Source: Chloroflexota bacterium
Lineage (GTDB): Bacteria > Chloroflexota > UBA11872 > VXOZ01
DNA length: 64,000 nt
Assembly: GCA_012270555.1 (NCBI GenBank)
Contig: JAAXIC010000017.1
Coordinates: forward strand, 1 to 64,000
Direction: 5' to 3'
Shown here: positions 26,877 to 35,878 of the stretch, in pieces
How the letters are laid out: each line of letters begins with the position of its first letter
How positions within the stretch are numbered: position 1 is the first letter of the stretch
Notes under the pieces: generated by a model
What the model saw: the letters and a program-made list of their open reading frames with translations, nothing else
Databases searched by the model: none
What the model was told of the DNA's origin: nothing
Translations under genes and position numbers: made by a program

Positions 26877-27247
26877 TGTTCCGCCATTCGTCCGTGAAGA
26901 AGGCTGTATGTAGTTGTGATGAGGGCTCTCTAGCCAGTCAAGAAGACCAACGATGTTCCCGTGCGTTGAGGCCTCTGTTCGCGCTGATGTGCATTCCATA
27001 ACCCTTAGGCGGCGATTGTGGGTCGCCCCTGCCGCAGGCAAGGGTGCTATACGGACTCTCCGCGCTGCCTGCTAAGGTATAATCGAACCGCAATGCAATC
27101 CGTGAAGTTTGAGAACCGTCAGGCGGTCATGGGCAATGCCGGTAGCTCTGGCGGCTTTGCAACCGCTGATGCCGAGGGTTCTCGCGCTTGCAGATACCAA
27201 GCAGCGGTATTCTCATTCGCTGGGATGCCACAGATAGGTGAGTAGCC
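26877..27247. other. Intergenic stretch, 371 bases, with a likely -10 element
   Basis: No gene is supported. A perfect TATAAT at 27078-27083 lies 165 bases before nadK, without a convincing -35. A short imperfect inverted repeat (GCCCCTGCCGCAGGCAAGGG) occurs around 27025-27045. Track ORFs here are short and unlike any protein I know. Confidence 0.45.
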
Positions 27248-28075
27248 GTGAAAGTTGGATTGCTCTACCATCCCGGACGCGAGCAAGCGCAGGCGCTCGC
27301 CTCAGTTCTGCACACCGTCATTCAAAAGGAAGGGCACGAGGCCTGGCACGTTCCGGTGGAAGCGGAGGCGGAGTGGCACGAGCGCATCCCTAGTACCGAC
27401 CTCCTCTTTACGCTTGGAGGAGACGGCAGCATATTGCGGGCGGCTCCGCTCTGTGCCCGGAATGACGTGCCCATCGTCGGGGTAAAGTTCGGACGGCTCG
27501 GTTTTCTGTCTGAATTGTTGCCGGCAGAAGCAATCCAGACGTTGCCGCGCATTCTGAATCAGGAATACTGGATTGAAGAGCGTTCGATGCTTGACTGTCA
27601 GATCGAAGGCGAGGCCCAGAACACTATTGCACTCAATGAGGCTGTGATTACGCAAGGGCACGTACGGCGCGTACTGGACATAAAGGTGTGGATTGACGAT
27701 GCGTTTCTCGCCGACTACGTGGCGGACGGCCTCATGATTTCCACTGCCACGGGATCGACGGCCTATTCGATGGTGGCGGGAGGGCCGATCCTCCACCCTG
27801 AGGTGCGGAATATGCTCATCACGCCCATGTGCGTCCTGCGGGGTCCAACGACACCGTTCGTCCTGCGCCAGTCGGCGCGCCTGCGTCTACAGGTATTCCA
27901 TCAGCATGAAGCCGTGGTTACCATCGACGGGCTGCCGGTCGGCGATCTGGCCAATGAAGGGATGATGCATCTGACAACCGCGACCCAAACCTGCAAGTTC
28001 GCTCGCGTGCAGGAGCGCACCTACTTCTACGAAACACTGGTGCACAAGCTGCGTATTCCCCTCGAAAACTCCTAG
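27248..28075 (+). CDS. nadK: NAD kinase
   Basis: Phosphorylates NAD to NADP. The signature GGDGS is in 'LLFTLGGDGSILRAAPL', the second motif NE in 'IALNEAVITQG', and the glycine-rich 'GSTAYSMVAGGPILHPE' completes the active site. 275 aa. GTG 27248 is preceded by AGGTGAG. recN begins eight bases after the stop, a nadK-recN pairing common in many bacteria (a link between NADPH supply and DNA repair is often suggested). Confidence 0.95.
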   Translation: MKVGLLYHPGREQAQALASVLHTVIQKEGHEAWHVPVEAEAEWHERIPSTDLLFTLGGDGSILRAAPLCARNDVPIVGVKFGRLGFLSELLPAEAIQTLPRILNQEYWIEERSMLDCQIEGEAQNTIALNEAVITQGHVRRVLDIKVWIDDAFLADYVADGLMISTATGSTAYSMVAGGPILHPEVRNMLITPMCVLRGPTTPFVLRQSARLRLQVFHQHEAVVTIDGLPVGDLANEGMMHLTTATQTCKFARVQERTYFYETLVHKLRIPLENS

Positions 28076-28083
28076 GATGCGCC

Positions 28084-29844
28084 ATGCTGGAGCGCTTGGA
28101 AATCAAAGACTTCGCCCTGATAGACGAAGTCCAGGTCGAGTTTGGCGCTGGGTTCAATGTCCTCACCGGTGAGACCGGCGCCGGCAAGTCGATCGTCATC
28201 GACGCCATCGGCGCGCTGCTCGGTAACCGCGTGGGTGCTGCCGAGGTGCGCAGCGGCGCGAAAACCGCCCGGATAGCAGGCACATTCGCGCTGCCCGCCA
28301 GCCTCCCCGATCTTGAAGAGACTTTGCAGGAAGTCGGCGTGTCCCCGGACGATGGAGGCCGGCTGCTGCTCTCGCGGGAGATCGCGGCCTCCGGCCGCAC
28401 CACGGCGCGCATTCAAGGCCGCGCTCTGCCTGTAGGCGTGTTGCAGCAAGTGGCGGGATTGCTGGTGGACATTCACGGCCAAGGCGAGAATCTTTCGCTG
28501 CTTCGTTCTAAAGTACAGTTGGATTTCCTTGACCGCTTTGCCGGACTAAGCGAACTGCGGCAGCAGGTAACGCAGAGTTTCCACACGTTGCGGACTGTAC
28601 AGTCCGAGCTACAGCATCTGCAGCGGGACAAACGGGAGATGGCGCAGCGGGCCGACTTGTTGGCTTTTCAGGTCCAGGAGATCGCCGAGGCGGGTCTTTC
28701 TCCTGGTGAAGAGGAAGAGCTGCGTACCGAATTCCGACGCTTGCGCCACGGTGCAGAGCTCGTGGACCTAACTGGCAGAATCCTCGACGCGCTCAGTGAC
28801 GCTGCGGAGCCCGCCCGGCCTGCCAGCGCGTGGTTGGGCGAGGCAGTCAGGGACCTGCAACACCTGACCGAGCTCGATCCAGAAGCAGCGGACTATCTCC
28901 AGACCGGCCAGGAGATCGCGGCGCAAGTGGAGGAACTGGTGGCCGACGTGCGGCGCTATGCCACCGGTTTGGAAGTAGAACCGGGCCGCATGTTGGAAGT
29001 GGAGGCGCGGCTCGACATAATTGATAACCTGAAGCGGAAGTATGGCGATACCGTTGCCGAGATTCTGCAGTACGCCGATGAAGCGGCAGTAGAACTATCC
29101 CGCCTGCAATCGAGTGAAGACCGCGCGGAAGGTCTCGTCAACGAAGAGCAGCGGCTACGCGGTGAACTAAGCGCAACTGCCGCCGAACTTTCAGAGAAAC
29201 GGAAGATTGCCGTGAAAGAGTTGGCGGCTGCCGTGCATGAAGAACTGACTCTGCTGGGGATGCCGAACATGGCGTTCGACGCGGCCGTGACGCAGGAGGA
29301 AGTGCCGCACGGGCTCTCTGTTGAGACCGAAGAAGGGCCGCGGTCACTGCAATACGGGCCAACGGGTATTGATACCGTTGCCTTCCTCATCAGCCCAAAT
29401 CGCGGCGAGCCGCTGAAACCCCTGGCGGCAATTGCCTCCGGCGGCGAGGCTTCCCGCCTCTTGCTTGCGCTGAAGTCGGCGCTGGCTCACGCCGATGAAA
29501 CGCCGGTCCTGGTCTTCGACGAGATCGAAATTGGCGTCGGCGGCCGCAGCGGGGCCGTGCTGGGAGAGAAAATGTGGAGTCTTGTGGAAAACCATCAAGT
29601 GATTTGCGTGACACACTTGCCACAAGTGGCCGCCTATGCCGACCACCACTGCTTTGTCCACAAGGCAACCAACGGCAGCCGCACGCTCACGCGCGTCGAA
29701 ACCTTGTCGGCGGAGCAGCAGGTGGATGAGTTGGTGGCGATGAGTGGCTCCTCCGGTGCCGCAGCAGAGCGCAGCATGCGGGAACTGCTGACCCGGGCGC
29801 AACGGTGGAAAGTCCAGCAGGCGGGCGCCCTCGTCCCACGCTGA
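28084..29844 (+). CDS. recN: DNA repair protein RecN
   Basis: SMC-like ATPase acting at double-strand breaks. Walker A 'TGETGAGKSIVIDAIGALLG' near residue 30, long coiled-coil arms (residues about 150-370), signature region 'AIASGGEASRLLLALKSAL' and Walker B 'TPVLVFDEIEIGVGG' near the C-terminus, then 'VICVTHLPQVAAYAD'. 586 aa, slightly longer than E. coli RecN. Cotranscribed with nadK. No SOS box is visible in front because it is internal to the operon. Confidence 0.95.
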   Translation: MLERLEIKDFALIDEVQVEFGAGFNVLTGETGAGKSIVIDAIGALLGNRVGAAEVRSGAKTARIAGTFALPASLPDLEETLQEVGVSPDDGGRLLLSREIAASGRTTARIQGRALPVGVLQQVAGLLVDIHGQGENLSLLRSKVQLDFLDRFAGLSELRQQVTQSFHTLRTVQSELQHLQRDKREMAQRADLLAFQVQEIAEAGLSPGEEEELRTEFRRLRHGAELVDLTGRILDALSDAAEPARPASAWLGEAVRDLQHLTELDPEAADYLQTGQEIAAQVEELVADVRRYATGLEVEPGRMLEVEARLDIIDNLKRKYGDTVAEILQYADEAAVELSRLQSSEDRAEGLVNEEQRLRGELSATAAELSEKRKIAVKELAAAVHEELTLLGMPNMAFDAAVTQEEVPHGLSVETEEGPRSLQYGPTGIDTVAFLISPNRGEPLKPLAAIASGGEASRLLLALKSALAHADETPVLVFDEIEIGVGGRSGAVLGEKMWSLVENHQVICVTHLPQVAAYADHHCFVHKATNGSRTLTRVETLSAEQQVDELVAMSGSSGAAAERSMRELLTRAQRWKVQQAGALVPR

Positions 29845-29969
29845 AGGACGCTGTGTAACCAAGGAAGCTTTCCTTCCTAGGTGCTTGGATGCCCAAGTAC
29901 GCCTCGGCCGGGCGGGAATCACCATGGCCTTGCCTAGGCCGCACAAGGGAATGAAAAGTGGATGCCGAA

Positions 29970-30012
29970 TCTCTCCGTTCGTGCTGAGCCTGTCGAAGCA
30001 TAAACGGAGAGA
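29970..30012. repeat. Dispersed palindromic repeat, family R2
   Basis: TCTCTCCGTTCGTGCTGAGC ... AAACGGAGAGA forms a stem around CTGTCGAAG. Matches the copies at 5133 and 57508 in the CTGAGC-TGTCGAAG core. Confidence 0.75.
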
Positions 30013-30043
30013 AGATTGTCGAAAGCTGTTACCTGTTTCCCCG

Positions 30044-30077
30044 CCGTTCACCCTTCGACGCTGCTCAGGGCGAACGG
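30044..30077. repeat. Dispersed palindromic repeat, family R2 (opposite orientation)
   Basis: CCGTTCACCCTTCGACGCTG then CTCAGGGCGAACGG; closest relative is the copy at 57508-57535 (CCCTTCGACAGGCTCAGGGC). Confidence 0.75.
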
Positions 30078-30135
30078 TATGATTGTGGCTATTTTCATAG
30101 TAATGACGCTAAGATTCATACCTTCGGCAACTACA

Positions 30136-30170
30136 AGACACCCACAGGGGCTAAGCCTCTGTGGGTGTCT
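30136..30170. terminator. Strong hairpin, probable terminator between recN and hsp20
   Basis: AGACACCCACAGGGG-CTAAG-CCTCTGTGGGTGTCT is a 15-bp stem (one G-U pair) with a five-base loop, midway between two convergent genes. Neither side has a proper U-run (ATTGC on plus, TGTAGTT on minus), so termination strength is uncertain and it may be another repeat element. Confidence 0.55.
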
Positions 30171-30210
30171 ATTGCTACTTGCACAGGCCGGTCGGTCTAA
30201 GCGGCGCTTG

Positions 30211-30660
30211 CTACCCGGTGTTGATCTTGAGCCGCTTTGACTTGGCCTTCTCCTCCTTGGGCAGGCGCACCGTGAAGATGCCGTTTGCCCAAGAGACCGT
30301 GGCCTCGTCGGCGTAGACGGCGCTGGGCAGCGTGTAGGCAATTTCGAACTCGCCCTCCGGCAGGTTGCGCCAGATGCGGGTGCCCGCCTCGGTCTCGGGA
30401 CGTTCGTAATGACCCTTGATAATCAGGCTGCCCTTGCTCAGGATCATCTCGATGTCGTCAGGCTTGACGCCCGGGATTGCCAACTCGAGCACGTACGCCT
30501 CGTCGGTCTCCCAGAGATTGGACGGGAAGCCACGGGGTGCGTGCGGGGTAGGTCCATTGGCGAACAGACCCGGGCCAAAGAGTGAGCGATCGAACAGCCG
30601 ATCGAAGACGTCCTGTACCGTTGCAAACGTGTGGGGCTCGTAGCGCTTGAGTTCTGCCAT
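30211..30660 (-). CDS. Hsp20/alpha-crystallin small heat shock protein
   Basis: ATP-independent holdase chaperone. ATG 30660 is used (AGGAGG eight bases upstream); the track start at 30738 extends into the promoter. 149 residues: N-terminal arm with 'DVFDRLFDRSLFG', the alpha-crystallin domain from 'NLWETDEAYVLELAIPGVKP' to 'EEKAKSKRLKI', including 'ISKGSLIIKG'-type strand (SKGSLIIKGHYERPE) and the 'FTVRLPKEE' strand, with a K-x-L-K-I-type C-terminal motif (RLKIN). A near-consensus housekeeping promoter precedes it. Confidence 0.93.
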   Translation of the reverse strand: MAELKRYEPHTFATVQDVFDRLFDRSLFGPGLFANGPTPHAPRGFPSNLWETDEAYVLELAIPGVKPDDIEMILSKGSLIIKGHYERPETEAGTRIWRNLPEGEFEIAYTLPSAVYADEATVSWANGIFTVRLPKEEKAKSKRLKINTG

Positions 30661-30709
30661 TGTCTTGCCTCCTGTTACTTTTACTGTGATGAACCAAGCC
30701 TCTATCAGC

Positions 30710-30738
30710 ATTCTAAAACATGCGTCTCTATCTGTCAA
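30710..30738 (-). promoter_or_regulatory. Sigma-70-type promoter of hsp20
   Basis: On the minus strand TTGACA, a 17-base spacer and TAGAAT, with an AT-rich upstream block (TATTTACTTAAAG). Predicted start is about 40 bases before ATG. I looked for CIRCE (TTAGCACTC-N9-GAGTGCTAA) and HAIR inverted repeats and saw neither, so heat control, if any, is by another route. Confidence 0.75.
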
Positions 30739-30860
30739 GTATCTTTAAGTAAATATATTAGATAATCTCTAGTAAAGCGAGGCAGAAATCGCGGTTGAGT
30801 TTGTGTTGCCTTTCGTATGCTATCCTGCTACCGAATAAGCACACTCAGAGGAAGTAGAGC

Positions 30861-32570
30861 ATGTCCGTCCAAGTCTTGCCCGCCGCGCTCGCTGCTAAGA
30901 TTGCGGCGGGAGAGGTGGTGGAACGCCCGGCGTCGGTGGTGAAGGAGTTGTGCGAGAATGCGCTCGATGCGCAGGCAACCGCTATTGCCATTAGCATCGA
31001 GCAGGGTGGGCTGCGCCGCATTCATGTCGAAGACGACGGCGACGGCATCGCGGCGGACGATCTCTCGCTCACGGTGCGCCGCTATGCCACGAGCAAGATC
31101 AGCAGCGTGGATGACTTGGCGGCCATCCGCTCCCTGGGATTTCGCGGCGAAGCGCTGGCTTCAATCGCAGCGGTGTCGCACCTGGACATCCGTTCCCGTA
31201 CGGCGCAAGACCTTGCCGCGCAACAGCTTTCAGCCGTCGGTGGCGAGCACATAGAAATAAGATCGACGGCCGGGCCGGTCGGCACGGCCATAGACGTGCG
31301 CCACCTCTTCTTCAACGTGCCGGCGCGGCTGGCTTTTTGCAAAAGCCCGCAGGCGGAAACGCAGCGCATTATTCAGTGCGTGCAGCATCTGGCGCTCAGC
31401 CAGCCCGCGGTGCGATTCACCCTTAATGTCAATGGACGTGAGGTCTTTGCTACCACTGGCAGCGGGCGCATGGAGGACGTCTTCATCGCCATGCACGGCC
31501 ATGAGCTTGCCGAGCAGTTGATACCGCTGGACGATCCGCTGGTGCAAGGGGTTCTCGTGCAGCCCACAGTGCACCGGGGCAACCGTACCGGTGTCTCCCT
31601 CTTTGTGAACAGCCGTTGGGTGCAGCAGCGCGCGCTTGTGTACACCGTGACGGACGTATACGCGGAGCTCATGCCCGACGGACGTTACCCGCTGGCGGCC
31701 TTGAACCTGGCGCTACCCGTCGAGGATGTTGACGTAAACGTCCATCCGCAGAAGTCGGACATTCGGCTCAGGGACGCTGCCCGCGTAGCGCGGCAGTTGC
31801 GGCACGTGTTGCGCTCGGTATTGGCGCAGCACGTGGCCGTGCAGCCTATGCGCCAGCACTTTCAGTCGATGGATTCGTGGCGCAGTCCCGGCACACAACC
31901 AAGCGCAGACCAGACCCGCGGGGCGGTAGACCTATTCCGTCCGCCGGACGCCAATGGGGGAACATCGGGAATCGGCCCGCCGGATGCCGCGCCAAGTACT
32001 CCAGCGGAATTTCGGGTGCTTGGGCAGATCGGCGCTATGTACCTCATTGCCGAAGGGGTAGACGGCATGTATCTCATCGACCAGCATTCGGCGCACGAAC
32101 GGGTGCTCTACGAAGCCGTGCTCAAGCGTCTGCCGGAAGCGCAAAGCCAGCAGTTGCTCGAGCCGCAATCGCTCACGCTGTCCCCGACGCATGTGCAATG
32201 GCTGGAGGCAAACGTCGAGGAATTGCAACGCATGGGATTTGCCTTGGAGTCGTTCGGAGCCGGAGCCTGGCTCTTGCGGGCGGTGCCGCTCTTTTTGGCG
32301 GAGAAGGGGCACGACTGGGGGCAGTTCGTGAAGACCGTCATCGAGCAGAAGGACAATCCCGATTATCGCGGCGACCCGCTGGAGCGGTTGCGCTGGGTCA
32401 TTGCCTGCCACGGCGCGGTCAAGGCGGGAGATACGCTCGCGCATGAGCAGATTGTGGCGTTGCTCGGCGCGCTGGAACGCTGCGACTTGGCGCGCACCTG
32501 TCCCCATGGGCGGCCCACGATGGTGCGGCTCTCCCACGCCCAATTGGCGCGGGAGTTTGGCCGCACTTAA
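30861..32570 (+). CDS. mutL: DNA mismatch repair protein MutL
   Basis: GHKL ATPase: 'IAAGEVVERPASVVKELCEN', 'DDGDGI', 'TSKISSVDDLAAIRSLGFRG' and 'GTAIDVRHLFFNVPAR' are visible in the N-terminal 130 residues. The C-terminal endonuclease motif DQHSAHERVLYE starts near D407, with CHGAVKAG and CPHGRP completing the metal site, so this is the nicking type found in bacteria without MutH. 569 aa, a little short. No mutS in the window. ATG 30861 follows AGAGGAAG. Confidence 0.95.
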   Translation: MSVQVLPAALAAKIAAGEVVERPASVVKELCENALDAQATAIAISIEQGGLRRIHVEDDGDGIAADDLSLTVRRYATSKISSVDDLAAIRSLGFRGEALASIAAVSHLDIRSRTAQDLAAQQLSAVGGEHIEIRSTAGPVGTAIDVRHLFFNVPARLAFCKSPQAETQRIIQCVQHLALSQPAVRFTLNVNGREVFATTGSGRMEDVFIAMHGHELAEQLIPLDDPLVQGVLVQPTVHRGNRTGVSLFVNSRWVQQRALVYTVTDVYAELMPDGRYPLAALNLALPVEDVDVNVHPQKSDIRLRDAARVARQLRHVLRSVLAQHVAVQPMRQHFQSMDSWRSPGTQPSADQTRGAVDLFRPPDANGGTSGIGPPDAAPSTPAEFRVLGQIGAMYLIAEGVDGMYLIDQHSAHERVLYEAVLKRLPEAQSQQLLEPQSLTLSPTHVQWLEANVEELQRMGFALESFGAGAWLLRAVPLFLAEKGHDWGQFVKTVIEQKDNPDYRGDPLERLRWVIACHGAVKAGDTLAHEQIVALLGALERCDLARTCPHGRPTMVRLSHAQLAREFGRT

Positions 32571-32592
32571 CTGCGGCGCTAGACCTGCCCTG

Positions 32593-32633
32593 TGCCCCGC
32601 CACGGGGCAACAGGGGACAAGTCCCCACGCTAT
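32593..32633. repeat. Palindromic repeat, family R3
   Basis: GCCCCGCCACGGGGC hairpin followed by AGGGGACAAGTCCCCACGCT, related to GGGGACAAGCCCCCGCGCTAC at 4139 and 53805. Located just after the mutL stop, between convergent genes, where it could also stop transcription. Confidence 0.65.
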
Positions 32634-32749
32634 GCTTGCAGTGATCGAGCTTGCGGTGACAGGCGAACACTATCCGAATTCCAGGCGCATAGAAGTGGGG
32701 CGCTGCAATCGAGAAGCGGCCGCGCCAGCAAATGCCGGGCCGTCGCTCC

Positions 32750-35335
32750 TCACTCCGCAGATATGAGACTAGCCGGCCTGACGGAGGCAACGGTCAATGA
32801 CGTGGCGTCCTCGATCGCTCCGGTGTTCTCTTCAGGCGGCGTGGGTGTAGGCGTGGTCACCGTCAGAGTATACGAACCGGTGCCGTAGCCCTCCACCGCG
32901 ACGTAGTATGTACCTGAGCGCGACGCTTGCCAAAATACGCGCGAGGCCAACGAATCACCGTGGTCGTCGTTGTAGGCTAACTCCTGCTCGTCGGCGTCAT
33001 ACAGCCCCACCAGCGAGTCGGAGAGCGTTCCCAACGCCACGTCTATCTGGTAGAGCACACCCTCCTCTGCCTGGAACATGAAGAGGTCGATGTCGTTCTC
33101 ATACTCCAGCGTGCCTTGCATAGTCTCCCCGACCGTCACAGTAGTGGCTTCCTCGACCGTGCTAGCGTGGTCGTCCGTGATGTCGGAAACGGCCACTGTC
33201 AGAGTATACGAACCGGTGTCGTAGCCCTCCACCGCGACGTAGTTCGCACCCGAGCGCGGCGCTTCCCAAACGATGCGCGAGGCCAGCGAGTCACCGTGGT
33301 CGTCATTGAAGGTCAACAAGAACTCATCGGCGTCATACAGTCCGACCAGCGAGTCGGAGAGCGTTCCCAGCGCCACGTCTATCTGGTAGAACACGCCCTT
33401 CTCTGCCAGGAACACGAAGAAGTCGATGTCGTCCGTGTAGTCCAGCGCGCCCGGCGCAGCCTCCCCGACGGTTACGGCGGTGGCCTCCTCAACTGAGTCG
33501 GCGTGGTCGTCCGTGATGTCGGCTACGGTCACTGTCAGAGTGTACGAACCGGTGTCGTAGCCCTCCACCGCGACGTAGTACGCACCCGAGCGCGGCGCTT
33601 CCCAAACGATGCGCGAGGCCAGCGAGTCACCGTGATCGTCGTTGTAGGCCAACTCCTGCTCGTCGGCATCATACAGCCCCACCAGCGAGTCGGAGAGCGT
33701 TTCCAACGCCACGTCTATCTGGTAGAACACGCCCTTCTCTGCCTGGAACACGAAGACATCAATGTCGTTCCCATACTCCAGTGTGCCTTGCACAGCTTCC
33801 CCGACTGTCACGGCGGTGGCCTCCTCAACTGAGTCGGCGTAGTCGTCGACGCTGTCGGAGACTGAGGCTGGGTCTTCCTCATCCTCAGCGCTGAACAGGT
33901 CCGGAACGCAGATCAACAGCCCGGCGCTGAACTCCACGTACGCGGCGGAGTCGACGGGGGAGGCAATCAGGGCGGCCACGTCAGTAGCGGCCACCAGTTC
34001 CCGCAGGCAGGACGCCCCCTCCTCGCTCAACGCTTCTCCATCCTCGGTCAGGCCGGCAAACAACAGACGCGGAGCGCAGTTCAGCAGCGCCGCGACCGAT
34101 TTCACAGCCGCGTCGGGGTCGTCCGGGTTGGCAATCAGAGCAGTCACGTCAATTTTGGCGAACGCCTCCCGTAGGCAGGACGCTTCTTCCTCACTTAGTT
34201 CTATGTCCTCTCCGAACGCGGCGGACAGGAGTAGGCCCGGCACGCAAGAAAAGAAGGCAGAGGACGCCGCGGACACGGCAGCAGGATCGTCAGCATCCAA
34301 GGCCGCCCAGTCGACAGAGACGACCAACTCTCGTAAGCAGTTCCTCTCCTCCTCGCTCAAGTCTTCTACGCTTGCCCCAGTTTCCGCAATAAAGATGGAG
34401 ACGAACAGGTCCGGGGCGCACCCCACAAGGTCCGGTGTAAATGCCGCAAGCCCGGCGAGGTCGTCAGCGGCCGTAAGCAGGGCGGCAAAGTCGATTGCGG
34501 CGAACGCCTCCCGCAGGCAGGACGCTTCCGCCTCGCTCAACTCCACCTCTTCGCCCAGCACGCTGGAAAGGAGCAGGGCCGGAATGCAAGAAATGACGCC
34601 GATGCCGAAGCTGGCATACGCCTCGAAGTCTTCATCGGCGAAGAGCAAAGCACCCCAGTCGAATTCAGACAACAACCCGTGTAAGCAGGACACTTCGTCA
34701 TCGCTCAATTCTTCCCTCTCCAACCCCATTCCCGCAATCATCTCCGTAAGGATCAGGTCCGGCAGGCAACGTATGAACTCCGCAAAGAACCTCTCAGCCG
34801 CCGTGCGGTCGTCCGCGTCGGCGACCATGGCGGCAAGCACGGCGGCCACGTCGGTGCCGGCCATCGTCTCCAACAGGCAGGCCAGTTCGTCCTCGCTTAG
34901 CTCTACCTCATCTTGCATTTCGGTGATCAAAGCGGAGAAGTAGATGGCGCGGGCAGTTTCCGGGGTGAGACAGGAAAAGAGTGAGACCTCCCACTGTTCC
35001 GGCTCGTCACTCTCGCTCAACACGGGCCGGCCCAGCGCAGACTCCACCTCATCACTCAACGCATTGCGGATGCACCTCTGCTCGGCGGTGGTGAGCGTAG
35101 CGAACACTTCCCGCCAAACGGTATCGCTATCGATGCTGATATCAAGCTCGGCAATAGCGGCGGGCGGCTCCGGCGTTGGACTTGGGGGGATGGGAGTCGG
35201 AGTAGGAGTCGGCGTGTTCGTGGCTTCGGGGGTAACAATGGGCGCCGGACTCTCGCCGCAGGCGCTGAGCATCACGATCAGGAGCAGAACTCCCAAGGCC
35301 GCCAGCCAGCGAGTATGAGAGGTGGATGCGCTCAC
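32750..35335 (-). CDS. Large surface lipoprotein: seven Cys-paired repeats plus three PPC-like domains
   Basis: 861 residues from GTG 35335 (GGAG eleven bases upstream). Signal peptide with lipobox VMLSAC, then a Thr/Pro linker (TPTPTPTPIPPSPTPEPP). Residues about 80-488 are seven units of 53-65 aa, each opening like 'LSEEEASCLREAFAAID' and ending with a second Cys as in 'LLNCAPRLLF'; the first unit is divergent. Residues about 497-832 are three 112-residue domains ('DIDVFVFQAEKGVFYQIDV', 'YYVAVEGYDTGSYTLTV') resembling pre-peptidase C-terminal domains, which fold as beta-sandwiches in secreted proteins. No catalytic domain is seen. The protein is strongly acidic. Likely cell-surface binding or scaffold function; the Cys-paired unit is not one I recognise. 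It stands alone, convergent with mutL. Confidence 0.75.
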   Translation of the reverse strand: MSASTSHTRWLAALGVLLLIVMLSACGESPAPIVTPEATNTPTPTPTPIPPSPTPEPPAAIAELDISIDSDTVWREVFATLTTAEQRCIRNALSDEVESALGRPVLSESDEPEQWEVSLFSCLTPETARAIYFSALITEMQDEVELSEDELACLLETMAGTDVAAVLAAMVADADDRTAAERFFAEFIRCLPDLILTEMIAGMGLEREELSDDEVSCLHGLLSEFDWGALLFADEDFEAYASFGIGVISCIPALLLSSVLGEEVELSEAEASCLREAFAAIDFAALLTAADDLAGLAAFTPDLVGCAPDLFVSIFIAETGASVEDLSEEERNCLRELVVSVDWAALDADDPAAVSAASSAFFSCVPGLLLSAAFGEDIELSEEEASCLREAFAKIDVTALIANPDDPDAAVKSVAALLNCAPRLLFAGLTEDGEALSEEGASCLRELVAATDVAALIASPVDSAAYVEFSAGLLICVPDLFSAEDEEDPASVSDSVDDYADSVEEATAVTVGEAVQGTLEYGNDIDVFVFQAEKGVFYQIDVALETLSDSLVGLYDADEQELAYNDDHGDSLASRIVWEAPRSGAYYVAVEGYDTGSYTLTVTVADITDDHADSVEEATAVTVGEAAPGALDYTDDIDFFVFLAEKGVFYQIDVALGTLSDSLVGLYDADEFLLTFNDDHGDSLASRIVWEAPRSGANYVAVEGYDTGSYTLTVAVSDITDDHASTVEEATTVTVGETMQGTLEYENDIDLFMFQAEEGVLYQIDVALGTLSDSLVGLYDADEQELAYNDDHGDSLASRVFWQASRSGTYYVAVEGYGTGSYTLTVTTPTPTPPEENTGAIEDATSLTVASVRPASLISAE
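32839..33846 (-). repeat. Three tandem 336-bp coding repeats (PPC-like domains)
   Basis: Identical stretches recur at spacing 336, for example CGCGAGGCCAGCGAGTCACC and CGACGTAGT-type segments at 33265 and 33601, with a more diverged third copy from 32929. High nucleotide identity, including silent sites, indicates recent duplication or gene conversion. Confidence 0.85.
33870..35100 (-). repeat. Seven degenerate Cys-paired protein repeats
   Basis: Each unit has the form LSEEExSCLREA, a Trp/Val-Asp-x-Ala-Ala-Leu segment, then C-x-P-x-L-L. DNA identity is lower than in the PPC block, so these duplications are older. Two Cys per unit, about 33-40 residues apart, could form one disulfide each outside the cell. 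Confidence 0.7.
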
Positions 35336-35878
35336 TTCGGCATTCTCCTTAATTGTGCGGCAATGCCCGCTCCCGGCCCGTACCGCAATTGCGCCGGGAC
35401 CGAGCCGCACGCCTAGGTGGCCGTACTCAGGACTGCCTTCTATCCGGTATTCCAATTGACCTCTTTTTTCCTAGCGCCCAAGCTCTACTACCCTTCACAC
35501 TGTCTTCCGCAGCAAAGGGATGCGTCCGACATCTTAGCGAAAGGACTCAACGAGCGCACTGTCCTATCGCTATCCTGGAGAAGAGATGAGAGTCTGTCAA
35601 GATGTGTTTGGCGGGATTGGAGGTAGGCAAGGAAGCGTTTGGGACTGCGTGTTTGGTCGCAGGACAGGGGTGTGGCGCGGTCATGAGGGGAAGGCGAACG
35701 CGCGCCTGCTTGCCTTGAGGCGACGGCGAGCGTACTGCTTCTCTAGTAATACGGCAGCACTGGGGCCTGTGCCAAGCACAGAACAGAGAGAGGCTCATCT
35801 TACCGGCACTGGCAGGGAATGTATGCGCTACAATACTGAGGAACGTAGCAATACGCAATCATGGCAGGCAGTACTTGA
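35336..35878. other. Intergenic stretch, 543 bases, no gene seen
   Basis: Divergent region between the surface lipoprotein (minus) and a hypothetical gene (plus). Track ORFs 35353, 35417, 35547 and 35586 overlap one another in different frames, lack ribosome sites and have no familiar sequence. A TACAAT element around 35830 could be a weak -10. Confidence 0.4.

Larger units (their letters stand above)
29845..30210. other. Intergenic stretch between convergent recN and hsp20, rich in palindromes
   Basis: No gene. It holds two R2 repeats (29970-30012 and 30044-30077) and a strong 15-bp hairpin at 30136-30170. The two R2 copies are only moderately alike and could pair with each other as well as fold singly. 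Confidence 0.7.

Noticed and set aside
30661-30860. CIRCE or HAIR heat-shock operator upstream of hsp20
   Set aside because: Neither inverted repeat is present; only a sigma-70-like promoter is seen.
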